Positions 23,603 through 34,477 of a DNA stretch of 64,000 nt are shown here, piece after piece. The DNA is from Leptodontidium sp. MPI-SDFR-AT-0119 (Eukaryota; Ascomycota; Leotiomycetes; Helotiales; Leptodontidiaceae). The position numbers and the translations under genes are program-made. The stretch is from positions 310,001-374,000 of the forward strand of contig JAHLEZ010000023.1 of NCBI GenBank assembly GCA_020726505.1, in the 5' to 3' direction. The notes beneath the pieces were generated by a model. That model saw only the letters and a list, made by a program, of their open reading frames with translations, was not told where the DNA came from and did no database searches. The first letter of the stretch is position 1; every line of letters starts with the position of its first letter.

Positions 23603-26600
23603 ATGGCTTTTCTACGCCTCCTGCAGCGCAAACAGGACGGCGAGATCGTCTTGCGCGAACCTACGAGCGACCATGTCCCTGCCTACGCAATACTCTCTCA
23701 CACTTGGGGAAAGAAGGAGGAGGAGGTCATCTTGCAGGACATGGAAGTTGGCGCGGACATGACTAAGGTTGTGAGAAAGGCCGGGTGGAAGAAGATAGAG
23801 TTCTGTGCGAAGCAGGCTGCCACTGATGGACTACAATACTTCTGGGTAGACACCTGCTGCATCGATAAGAAGAATGCGGTCGAGCTTGGCGCAGCGATTA
23901 ATTCTATGTTTCGGTGGTACCAGAACGCTGCTCGCTGCTACGTCTACCTTTCGGATGTTTCCCAGCCCAACACCGGGGCAGATGACCAGAGGGCATGGGA
24001 AGAAGCCTTCAGGAAGAGTCGATGGTTCACTCGAGGCTGGACGCTTCAAGAGCTCATCGCGCCAAGGCTGGTTGACTTCTTTAGTTTAGAGGGCAAGCGA
24101 CTTAGGAGCAAATTATCGCTCGAGTCCAAGATACAGGAAATCACTGGGATCGCGAAGAATACTCTCCGAGGCGATCTATTGTCGAATTTTAGTATTAAAG
24201 AACGAAGGTCCTGGGCAGAGCGCCGTAACACTACTATTGAAGAGGATGAAGTGTATTGTTTAATCGGGATCTTCGATGTCTCCATGGTGCTAAACTACGG
24301 GGAGAGAAAGGATCAGGCATTTAGACGGCTAGAGGAACATATCCACAAATTAAACAAGGGTAAGTTGTTTATATAAATATACTAATTGACACATTAAAAC
24401 TAACTATCACAGGGGTCGATTTTGACCAGTTTGCCGTCGGGCTCAACCTTACGTCATTCCCTGAAGCTACACAGTTTGTTGCGAGAGAGAAGGAGCTATC
24501 GAAAATGCACGAGCTGCTTTATGGCCATAGTAGCCGATCCTATATTGTCTTACATGGTCTCGGTGGAATCAGAAAGACTCAGCTGGCGATCGAATACATC
24601 AGGCGATATAAGGAGAAATATACGGCAATATTCTGGTTAAATGCAAACGATCGGGATTCTCTCAGGCTTAGCTTTCGAGATGTCGCTCAGCAGGTATTAA
24701 AGTATCATCCTTCGACTAGTCTACTTGCTGGCGTCGACTTGGACGACCTCGATAAAGTACTATACGCGGTCAAGGCCTGGCTTAATCTGCAGAAGAATAC
24801 ACACTGGCTGATGATCTATGACAATTACGACAATCCTAAGATTCCTGGCAATCTCGACCGCTCGGCAATTAATATACGCCAATTTCTCCCCCAGTCTGAT
24901 CAGGGATCAGCAATTATCACGACGCGATCTTCGCGAGTCCGCCAGGGTCGTCGCGTCTATATTCAAAAGTTGCTGGATATTAAGGAGGGCCTTAAGATCC
25001 TGTCGAACACATCAGGACGGAAGGATATTGCAGACGGTATGTTGTTTACTATATACATTTTTAAGACGGCACTAACAACACAGACCCTGGCGCTGTAGAG
25101 CTTGTTAAGGAACTAGACGGCCTGCCTCTTGCTCTGTCCACGGCAGGTGCATACCTGGAGCACGTGTCGATGACCCTATCGGACTATCTTCGGCTTTATA
25201 AGGCGTCGTGGTTAAAGCTCCAGACTACGAGCCCACAACTAGAGTCCTACGATCGCTCACTATATACGACATAGCAGATCACCATCGATCGGATCCAACA
25301 ACAGAACCCGGCGTCGGCAAGCCTACTTAAGCTATAGGCATATTTTGATCGACAGGATGTATAGTTCGAACTCCTTCGACATGCAAACTCCCTAGACGAT
25401 CTATGGATACAGGAGCTCACGAAAGACGAACTGAACTTTAATGAGGCCGTTGCTCTCCTGTGTAGCTTCGGGCTGGTTAATCCAGATGGGGCTCTTAAGC
25501 AGCAGTTCGGGTCTGGAGGGTATAGCGTGCATAGCTGTGTGCACTCCTGGACGGTATTTGTGCTTAACAAAGAGTGGGACGAGAGTTTTGCACGGCTGGC
25601 GTTACGTTGCGTCGCTTCGAAGGTTCCCATGAGAGATGAAACAGATTCGTGGATGTTACAACGGCGGCTGCTTCAACATGCTGTCAGGCAAGAGCAGGCC
25701 ATACTTGAAGATAAGGTGGATATAAAGGGAATGCAATGGGCTTTGCATAAACTAGGCTTGCTATTCTCCGAGCAAGGCAAGCTAGCCGAGGCCGAGGCGA
25801 TGTACACTCGGGCGCTGCAAGGCAAGGAGGAGGTACTTGGGCCGAAGCATATATTGACACTCAATACGGTCCACAACCTAGGTACCCTCTACTCCGACCA
25901 AGGCAAGCTAGCCGAGGCGGAGGCGATGTATACTCGGGCGCTACAAGGCTGCGAGGAGGCCCTTGGACCTAAGCACATATCGACACTCGATACGGTCAAC
26001 TGCCTAGGTGCCCTCTACTCCGACCAAGGCAAGCTGGCCGAGGCCGAGGCGATGTATACTCGGGCGCTGCAAGGCTGCGAGGAGGCACTTGGACCTAAGC
26101 ACATATCGACACTTAATACGGTCCACAACCTAGGTGCCCTCTACTCCGACCAAGGCAAGCTGGCCGAGGCCGAGGCGATGTATACTCGGGCGCTGCAAGG
26201 CTGCGAGGAGGCACTTGGACCTAAGCATATATCGACACTTAATACGGTCAACAACCTAGGTGCCCTCTACTCCGACCAAGGCAAGCTAGCCGAGGCCGAG
26301 GCGATGTATACTCGGGCGCTACAAGGCTACGAGGAGGCACTTGGGCCGAAGCACATATCGACACTCGATACGGTCCACAACCTAGGTGCCCTCTACTCCA
26401 ACCAAGGCAAGCTGGCCGAGGCCGAGGCGATGTGTACTAGGGCGCTGCAAGGCTTCGAGGAGGCACTTGGACCTAAGCATATATCGACACTCAATACGGT
26501 CCATAATCTAGGTGAGCTTTATTCTGACCAAGGCAAGTTAGCCGAGGCGGAGGCGATGTACGACCGGGCGCTACAAGGCTATGAGGACGCTCTTAGCCTT

Positions 26601-26879
26601 GAACTTGCGTCGTCTTATTTACCGGCGCTGAACACCGTGTTCGCTTTTGGTGACCTCTTCTCGCGAACCGACCGGAAAGACATGGCAAAGGTAATGTACA
26701 ATCGAGCATTATCTGGATACGCAACCGCCCAAGGGCCTTCCTCCAAACGGTGTAGGCAACTTGAAGATCGGCTTCAAGCGTTGCAAGTTGCGTCTGCTGA
26801 GTCGAAAGTAGGCCAAGATGAGTTTACGGAGCCTGGAGTAGCAAATTCGAGGTCTCTGAAGCGGAAACTCCCAAGTTGA
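23603..26879 (+). pseudogene. HET-NB-ARC-TPR fungal NLR with three internal TAG codons
   Basis: Exons 23603-24359, 24413-25036 and 25084-26879 give 1059 codons in one frame. Domain order: HET (about 28-200; YAILSHTWG, LQYFWVDTCCID, RGWTLQELIAP), NB-ARC-like NTPase (about 270-480; FVAREKEL, P-loop GLGGIRKT, Walker B-like WLMIYDN, GSAIITTRSSR, GLPLAL), helical linker, then TPRs (about 680-975). This is a typical incompatibility/innate-immunity NLR: ligand sensing by the repeats, NTP-driven oligomerisation, and a death-inducing HET end. TAG codons at 25272, 25335 and 25362 lie where tryptophan fits (YTT*QIT, LKL*AYF, QDV*FEL). The P-loop has R (AGA at 24571) in place of the usual G. All four are G-to-A type changes, as RIP would make. 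It is probably inactive unless the stops are read through. Confidence 0.85.
25737..26619 (+). repeat. seven 126-bp tandem TPR-coding units
   Basis: Seven consecutive 42-codon units with the core QGKLAEAEAMYTRALQG and GPKHISTLNTV, nearly identical at DNA level. Variation is concentrated at few positions: the residue after ALQG (K/C/C/C/Y/F/Y), N/D in TL-TV, H/N after TV, and T/A/E before LYS. A degenerate eighth unit follows. High identity with hot spots is typical of NLR sensor repeats kept alike by unequal exchange. Confidence 0.9.
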
Positions 26880-27560
26880 TATGACTAGAGAATAGATCCG
26901 ACATCTCCTCCAACTTCTGGTTGCACCACCTTCATGAGCTTGCAAAGAATCTCGTGATTCTGTTAAAGCAGGCACAGACACCGAGCTTAATTGAGAACAG
27001 AGACCGTTGGGACATTCTTTGCAGATTTTATAAGTTATCTTTCTTCGTTTTAGTAAAATCTTGGGTCCAGCCCGCACATGACGGGAATACATGCTGGGTT
27101 TTAAGTGTGGGGGAAAGGAATGTTCGTATCTGTAGGACACGACCACAGTTAGGGAAAGAAGAGGGGGGGCGGCGGGACCTGAGGAGTAGTCTGAGGCTAG
27201 CTGTAAGCATTTCTGGTTTCCTGATAAGTTAGAGATACGTTTTCGGAGAATGTGAGAGGGCGAGGGTGGTTCATGAGGTACAAGGATTTATCACTCTGTA
27301 TCAAGGTAAACAAATGGTTAAGTGACTGCAACGAGGGTGTTTATAGATTTTATATTCATCTTCAGATTCGTAAAAATCGGTGGTTCTGTCGTCTAGCAAC
27401 TTCCTATCTCTTTTCTTTAACTCGAAGCTTGGGACTGGATACAGAACGTTGCCTCAGGTCTTACTTCTTAGATATATATACAGAGAAATGTGGTGGTCTC
27501 GAAAATGTATGAGCCTAGCACTCGAAGTCAGCCGTGCAAACCCAGCCGCCGATATTTTTA
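26880..27560. other. region downstream of the NLR, no gene seen
   Basis: 680 bases with only short unsupported frames. The NLR 3' end should lie here. Confidence 0.55.
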
Positions 27561-28037
27561 TCAAGCGGGCACCTGAGCCCACGATCTGACGCTTGGAATC
27601 ATGGTACCCTGCATCCCGTGTGGCGTAATGTGCACGAAATTCTCATCCGATGAAGAGGTGACTTTGGTCTCCCCATTGTAACACTGGACTCGCACCGAGC
27701 CGACGATGTGGTTAGTTTGGTTGTTGATGTCGATGTCTATGATGGGTCCTGATTTGGTACTGTGGGATGTTTGGTTGCCCATGTCGATGTTTATGGTGAT
27801 TCCTGGGTTGGTGCTGTGGGATAGCGTGAGAGTTATGCCGTCTTTACTGGGAACGTTCCATTGCGTGCAGTACGTGGCTGTCAGTCCTCCAGGCCCCGAG
27901 ATTGTTTCTAGTTTGAGCTCTACGACAGGTTTAGTGACTGTCTTAGGTTTAACGGCCTCCCTAGCCTCGCTAGCCTCGAGGGATAAAGCCATGACTACAA
28001 TAAATACAAGAAATAGAATCATAAGGGTACCCGACAT
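27561..28037 (-). CDS. small secreted protein with internal duplication
   Basis: A 158-aa single-exon protein starting at the ATG at 28037. Residues 1-28 are a strong hydrophobic signal (LMILFLVFIVVMALSLEASEA). The mature part has two cysteines (TYCTQW and VQCYN) that could form one disulfide. Between them is an internally repeated motif, ITINIDMGNQTSH then IIDIDINNQTNH, each with an NQT N-glycosylation site. The alternating hydrophobic pattern suggests beta strands. I do not recognise the family. It lies between the NLR and a bZIP gene. Confidence 0.6.
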   Translation of the reverse strand: MSGTLMILFLVFIVVMALSLEASEAREAVKPKTVTKPVVELKLETISGPGGLTATYCTQWNVPSKDGITLTLSHSTNPGITINIDMGNQTSHSTKSGPIIDIDINNQTNHIVGSVRVQCYNGETKVTSSSDENFVHITPHGMQGTMIPSVRSWAQVPA

Positions 28038-28804
28038 CTTGAATAGCTGTGTGGCTGTGGTAATTTGAAAACGATGCCAATTGGGTCTTCCTTTCTCTTC
28101 TAAAGTTGCGAATCTTATGTATCTACAGAGCAGGTAGGTAGTGCAGTGAAACTTAGATTGAGATCACAGCGAGCATGGTATAGCGGAAAGTAGATAGCTT
28201 TATACTCACAAAGAACAGTCATTATCTTTCTGTACAGGAGTCAGTGGAGTGGTTGTCTTTGCGAAGATAGCGACTCACTGTCGAATTCAAACAAACAGCT
28301 TAGCAGCTAGCCCACGAACAAAGAGGCCCGAAGAAGCAAACAAAGGCATTGTTGAAAGACTGTTCAATATGCTTCTAGGACATGCTAGTCTTTGTTGACA
28401 GCAGTCCCATTGTTCTCAGCCCCCTGAACAAGCCCCTCCTGTTTTATGTTTACCAACATCGGAGTAAGCGAGGTGAATCATTCAGGTCCGTTTTGAAGTT
28501 GTGACACTAGACGGCTTTGATTTCAGCAGCTCCAGTGTTAAATTTTTTTTTTTTAGCATACAAGAATAAGAACTTGGGCGTGTATGTGACTGTGGTCAAT
28601 TGATATTGGAAGTAGCATACCCCATTGATCGCATTGTGTCATGCTGATGAAATCGACATCGAGCCTTCAATATCAGCATTGAACGAAATAAATGTTCAGC
28701 AGCCGTCAGAGAGCACCCCAGTCGCAGAATAGTGGCAGAAACACCAAACTGCAAGCTCAACCCCAGAACAACTCCCGTGAAAACTCCTGCCCCAAAGCCG
28801 GAAC
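28038..28804. other. intergenic region, no gene seen
   Basis: About 770 bases with a T-rich run near 28541-28554 and no supported gene. It should hold the promoter of the secreted-protein gene and the bZIP 3' end. Confidence 0.5.
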
Positions 28805-29548
28805 TCAAACCGACCCCGCTCGCTCACTCGATGCACGTGAGGCATCCCTCAAACCAAGCGCTGAAAGCTCATCGACAAGCTTCTGATTCTCCTCAGTCAG
28901 AACTACCACTTTACTCTTCAGATCCTCCACTAGTCTCGCCTGTCTATCCCTAAACGATCGTTGAGATCTCCTATTCTGTTGGAGGCGTTTCTGCGATCGT
29001 CAGCCCGGCCCGGCAACACAGAAGCAAACATTTCACTCACCTCGCGAGCTTCCGCCGGAGCCATGGACCCCCTCCTCTTTCCTCGATTAGAACCAGTATC
29101 AAATTCGCATGTACTATACGCTCCATTTCCACCATTTGGTCTCCCAGCAGGAGCGAGTGGTGACCACGACGTCTTTGGAAGCAATTTTGTCGTCGCTAAA
29201 GGGGTGGCAGAATATTGAGGTGTGGATGATGGTTCGGATGTTGTGCCAATGTACTGAGGATCGTACGCTTGATCATAGGATGAAGGGTCAAATCTGTAGC
29301 CATTTACTACTGTGTCTGGGAATACTGTCGCTGAGCCTGTTGGCGAATAATCGTAGGTGGGGTCTGGACTTGTTGGAAAATTACAAAAGCAGTCGGTGCT
29401 TGGTAATGTGCAAAGATGACACCATAAAACACAGTCTGAGTATTCATAAGCCTGTTTATGTCAGAATTCAATTTGCATCACTGGCTGGAGGTCCTACTGA
29501 ATTGACAGATGTTGAAGTTGGAGTGCTCTGACTGCGTTGAGGATTCAT
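28805..29548 (-). CDS. bZIP transcription factor
   Basis: A spliced 215-aa prediction: exons 29548-29498, 29451-29041 and 28990-28805, all in frame. After the 50-nt intron the protein reads REKRLQQNRRSQRSFRDRQ, a bZIP basic region with the invariant N-x7-R spacing. A leucine-zipper-like heptad region follows (LVEDLKSKVVVLTEENQKLVDELSAL). The basic region starts at about residue 150, preceded by a Pro/Ser/Tyr-rich segment (PDPTYDYSPTG, YDQAYDPQYIG) suited to an activation domain. QNRRSQRSFRDR resembles Yap/AP1-like fungal factors. The first intron uses a weak donor (gtagga), so the N-terminal 17 residues are less certain. Without splicing the basic region is hidden. Confidence 0.72.
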
Positions 29549-32303
29549 CCTGGAAGAGTCTAGAGCTGGCAGGCTCACGATGTAATGGCACGGTGGCGAG
29601 TCTGAAATTGTGTTGGGCTGGCGGATCTCGGGATAATCGCCACTCGAAAAATCGTTGAGGATAGGGTGATTTAAAGTCTATCCGCCATGTAGTGGGCGAT
29701 GTTCTATACTTCCTTCTTGGGCTTCGACACCAAGGGTATAGTCATCTTGGGCTTGAGTAACCGCATAACGGGCAACTCCAGCTGCACACATACGTCACTT
29801 TTGATTCAAATATACTCCATGGTTGGAGGAAGATGATTCCACAAAGAGCTCGGTACCATCCTGTGGTTTCTTGCTTGCGGATTACTTCGTCTTCCAAGAA
29901 GTACATCCAGCATGGTGAGCCTTGGAGAGCATGCTTGTCAAGACCCCCCTTCTGCTCTGAGTGGTCCAAGCCATAGGTAATTTCCGGGAAAGGACGTCGT
30001 CGAATATCCACACCGTTTGTCTACACGGAAAGTCAAATTTTGAGAGAACTTATCAGGGCGTGGAAGAATGCAACGTTTTGTTCTTGAAAACGCTAATTTC
30101 TGGTTGGAGGGAGGTGGTGCTGGAAGAGGAATAGCGTCTGGACAGGCGAGTCCACCCTATTTGAACAAATGCCAGCCACTCGAGCAGCCGTTCGAGTTTA
30201 GGATAAATTGAAGTGCTGTTTCAAATCACACCACTTTTGATCACATCACTAATCGGTCTATTTACTTAGATCCCTGTAGGAATCCTCAGTAGTCTTGTCC
30301 TCGTGTACTCCCAGATGCCAGGTCAGTGGCTGTGTTCAATATCGTGCCAAGGATTTTGTCATGTACATTGATGATCGACGAGTAGTAAACGGACTTCGTA
30401 ATGGCTCAAGTGATTATTAAATTGCCATGCAGTGAGTCAACTCTCACAACTTCCACACACCGTGATTGCCACGAGATAACCACGAGGTGGTTGCCTGCCA
30501 ATTTTTGGGGTCCAAAATTGCGGGGTAAATCGGGTTTCCTTTTGGAAACGAAGGAGATTTGGTAAAACAGAGGAATGGGGTTGTCGAATACAAGTATCCC
30601 TTAGCAACCAAATCTTGAATTAAGAGGCGAGACTACCAAAGGGAGACATGAATTATTATCATTAGAACAATAATTTTAGAAACGATGTGTTTATTGTGTT
30701 TATCAACAGAAATAAGCGAGATTTGAAACTCGTTTACTGTATATGCTCTAAATACACAATCATTTCTACAAGAGTGGCGATCAATTAACTGCAAGATCAA
30801 ATGCAAACTCAAGCAGCATCGTCCGATCTTTAGAACAGAGAAACAAGCCTCTCCGTCACGGCTGCTGTTTGAAATTCTATAAGTGAAAGAAGTGCCACAA
30901 GATATTGACTTGAATCTCCCCAACTCTGAAGAACTCCTCACTCTTTCAAAGGCCCCATATTTTTGCCATCGGTATGGCATCTCTATGTTAGAGAGCGTGG
31001 ACTTGTTGTAGAACTCTCCGATATCTGATTCATTACAGGTGTGAGATGAATCGGATTGACGGAAAACCCAACTATCCGTCCCTTCGGCAAAGCAGACTTG
31101 ATGCAAAGTTACCAATATCAGCTTTTCTGGTTTAGTTTGGGCACTAGTTATCCAGGTTATCAACGTAAACCCTCAAAAATTTGGTTCCGAGGACTTGTTG
31201 TTGATATCCAACGGATCCTAAAACCCCTGCAGTCATCAATAAACCTCCCATTTGCTCAACCCCACCTTACCAATAGGCCATCACATCGTGCCCAATAGAG
31301 AATGTGGTGAAATGGATCAGGTAGCTCCTACATTGAAGCTTGATAATATCTATTCCCACTTGAATTCCTTGGCTCTTAACCCCCATATGCATCACTTGAT
31401 AACAACTTCGCCCGGGTGCGATGCCATGCTGCAGGACCTGAGGTATGAAACAGAAAAAGAACAACGCTTCCTCTGATACTTTTGGCATGTTGGTGAAATA
31501 GGAAGTCGTATTGTTGATCTTGAATGCGAGGGCAAGGCTCGCTGGCGATCAGATTTCAATTTCGAGATCCATGAGATGATATAGAGTTGTTCTGTGGCAA
31601 CGGCAAGTTGCCGTACATTCCGGAGGAAAGTGGGTAATGGGTTCCAATACTCACTGGCATGAGTCTGGGGAAACCCTTGGGGTCGAAGGGGAGGAGCACG
31701 CTTCCTCAGTGGTGGGAGGTAATACCCAAAATGGAACTTTCAGCACGGGGTAATCTGATTCTTGGAAATTCAGGACAGCTATAGCTGACGGTAGAATCTT
31801 GGGTCAATCAAGATGCTCAATTGAGTCCTGACGATCGTTTGTGGACCACCCTTTGTTGTTTCGCTCTGTAGTCATGCCAGCAAAACTCGACCCGATGATC
31901 CAAACGATGCGGGAATGCCATTTACATTTCTCAGACGCTCTACAGTGGTATGAAAGTATTGGTCTTCTCAATTTGAATAGCAGATTATTTTGTGTTCGTA
32001 ACCTTTTAGGAAAGTGTCAGAAGACGCTAGATTCTTTGAGGACCTCCCCCCGCAGCTGGATGCGACATCTAGGCGAGAAACCGTCAGCGCCCTTGATTAT
32101 TATTCGCCAGTATGCAAGTGGGTTAGTAATTTCAAGGGAGTTTTGCCTATCTTGGAACCAGCTTCAACCAGTAAAGTGGGATCGTTGCTATCAATGTTCC
32201 TCTCAAACCGGTAGCAGCTTCGCCCACTCACAGTACCTCCCATCACCCATCTTTTCCAATCTTTCACAAACCACATCACTCCCACTATGGGATGTTCTGA
32301 AAG
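29549..32303. other. gene-poor region, no gene seen
   Basis: 2.75 kb, AT-rich in parts. The longest frames (30633-31163 minus; 31841-32467 plus, overlapping the next gene) lack domain features. The upstream part should hold the bZIP promoter. Confidence 0.5.
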
Positions 32304-34052
32304 ATGCCTTCATTGAGTGCCAATTTCATGACCACGACCTCGATGGACGAGTCTTCCGACTACAGAGGTCATACTGGCTCCGAATTGTCAGTCTATTCCG
32401 AACAGCCGGGTCCATACAAATCCCAGGTATCCATCGAGGTGCGTTCCTTCGAATTCATCAACAGTGAAGACAAGGATGGGACCCGACGTGCCAAATCACA
32501 CGCGGTGAAAGATTTTAAACGTAGGCAAAAGGCAGAAGGAGCTCGGTTCCAACGACTAAGGCAAAGCGGAAAGAAAAAGGCTATTGCCGCCAATCCGTTA
32601 CCAAATTCCGGGGAAGGGATTAGCTATGATCAAGTTAGATCTAGTCCTCCAGTCATCTTACCATCACCAACCTTGGCATTGGCTGGTGAGAGTTCTGTCG
32701 ACCCATTCAGCCACTTCCCGATACAATTGAACTCCAGCAAGGATCTGGGCCTCATCCATCACTGTATGAACACTTCTCAATATCTTCATTCAGTTTGCTG
32801 TACTGAGAACGTACTCACTATTCAGACCACAGTACATTTATTCCGAAGCCATTTGAGATTGCCCAATGCGACTATAGTCCCTTTCGGAAACTCATCTTCG
32901 ATGTCGTGGTCAAAGACCCTGCCGCCTTTCTACTTGTTGTGTCGGGAGCGGCGGAAGACATTGCGGTGAGATCGAAGAAGCCAGTCTCTCAACAAGCGAT
33001 CATCTATCGCGCAAAGGCAATGAACATGATCAATAGTAGAATGCAGTCTCCGAGTGAGTTTAAAAGCGATGGGTCTATAAGTGCCTGTGTGCTTTTAGCT
33101 GGGCTCGAGGTCAGTTTTGCCGCTTCCAAGAATATATCCCAATGAAGCTGATACTGAGCCCTTTGTAGCTACTACACGGATCTATTGAGAGTTATGAGAC
33201 ACATATGGATGGGCTTTGCCTCATAATGAAGCTGAGAGGTGGATTCCAAGTGGTGCAAAAGAGCAATCCCTTGCTAGCGGCGCTTGCAGCATGGTATGTA
33301 CCCATGTTGTGCATGCACAACTAGACCGCACAGATGTAGACTGACCAGAAAACAGGTTCGATTACACCGGATCTGCAGGACTAATTGGAAAGAGACGATT
33401 TGAGTTCACAAGCTGCGACCCGACGACGTTCTCACAGTCCATTCGCCCACCCCGCTTCACTCCACCTCTCAACGTGACCTACAAAACGATACCCAAGAAC
33501 TACACTTTATACGAGGATCTAATGATAATCTTGGGTGGGTTGGAAAATGCTACCCAGCTTGCCCAAGAAGTTCCGCAGGATCCTGAAAAGCTTCACAAAC
33601 ACACTTCCTTCTTGAAGCACATCGACGACGATTTGCTGAGAACACTTGCGTTTCCGGCGAAGACGACAAACGTCTTTCGGAGATTCCTCATCGAGGATTC
33701 GTTTCGCTTAGCTGCACTCATATACCTGAGTGGAATTACACATTGCCTAGTGGATGGGGTGCTAAACTGTGATTTGTTCATAAATCATCTTCATATGAAA
33801 GTGCTTGACGCATCCGCCGACTGGGGGCACTCGATCGGGATGATTCTTAGGTTGTTGATGGGTGGTGGCCGAGTCCACTCCCAGGAGAATGTTTATTATG
33901 TAATGCAATTGATGGATTTGGCGGTGACCATGAACTGGAGTGCTTGGAAGTTTGTCAGGGACACCCTCCTGGACTATTTGCTGCATGCCGAGATATGTTC
34001 GGGCGTTCATCAGAGTCTGTGGTTGTGCAGAATGGATATTGTGGAGGAGTAA
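32304..34052 (+). CDS. fungal transcription-factor-like protein without Zn cluster
   Basis: A 521-aa protein from exons 32304-32763, 32826-33109, 33169-33293 and 33356-34052. Residues about 49-77 (FEFINSEDKDGTRRAKSHAVKDFKRRQK) form the basic signature that opens many fungal proteins of the Fungal_trans_2-like group that lack a Zn2Cys6 cluster. The remainder is mostly helical, with DPAAFLLVVSGAAEDIAVR, HMDGLCLIMKLRGGFQ and WFDYTGSAGLIG at the expected places of the regulatory domain. The likely role is nuclear regulation; the target is unknown. It converges on a second gene of the same type at 34478-36239. Confidence 0.82.
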
Positions 34053-34477
34053 ATTCGTCCAATGACCCTATGAAAACTCTTTTGTGCCTCACTTCCACGT
34101 GGTTGTCTGCAGCTTAGACCAGCACTTCCAGATTGCTATGCATACCTGCATGACCCGTCATCCTGCTCCGCATGGCCGGGAGTGTAGCCAACTTTTGAGA
34201 TCACTAGTGAGCAAAGAAGTGATCTGATAGATTGACTGAATGCTTTGGTAAGCCATGTGCCTCCCAGACAGCATGCTTGGCAGTGGAGTCCAAGACCAAG
34301 ATCATGCAACAGCACCAACTCCATGATGCAGAGCACTTGTAGTCATCGCGAGACACGAACGAGGATTCCTGCACCAGTCATCTATATTGGCATCACGCGA
34401 TAATTGAGTGACTTTCAAGCTTCGGGAGGTTTCCAACGACGCTCTCGCCCCATGGTTGCTGACGGACACCTCGCGAC
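34053..34477. other. intergenic region between convergent TF-like genes
   Basis: 425 bases holding both 3' ends. No gene is seen. Confidence 0.55.

Noticed and set aside
23290..23766. 158-codon frame overlapping the NLR start
   Set aside because: It runs out of phase through the HET domain, and its upstream part lies in the dispersed repeat.
30633..31163. 176-codon minus-strand frame
   Set aside because: AT-rich region, no domain, no signal peptide, no homologous neighbour.
31841..32467. 208-codon open frame on the plus strand
   Set aside because: It begins with TTG, overlaps the first exon of the TF-like gene in another frame, and has no domain-like pattern.
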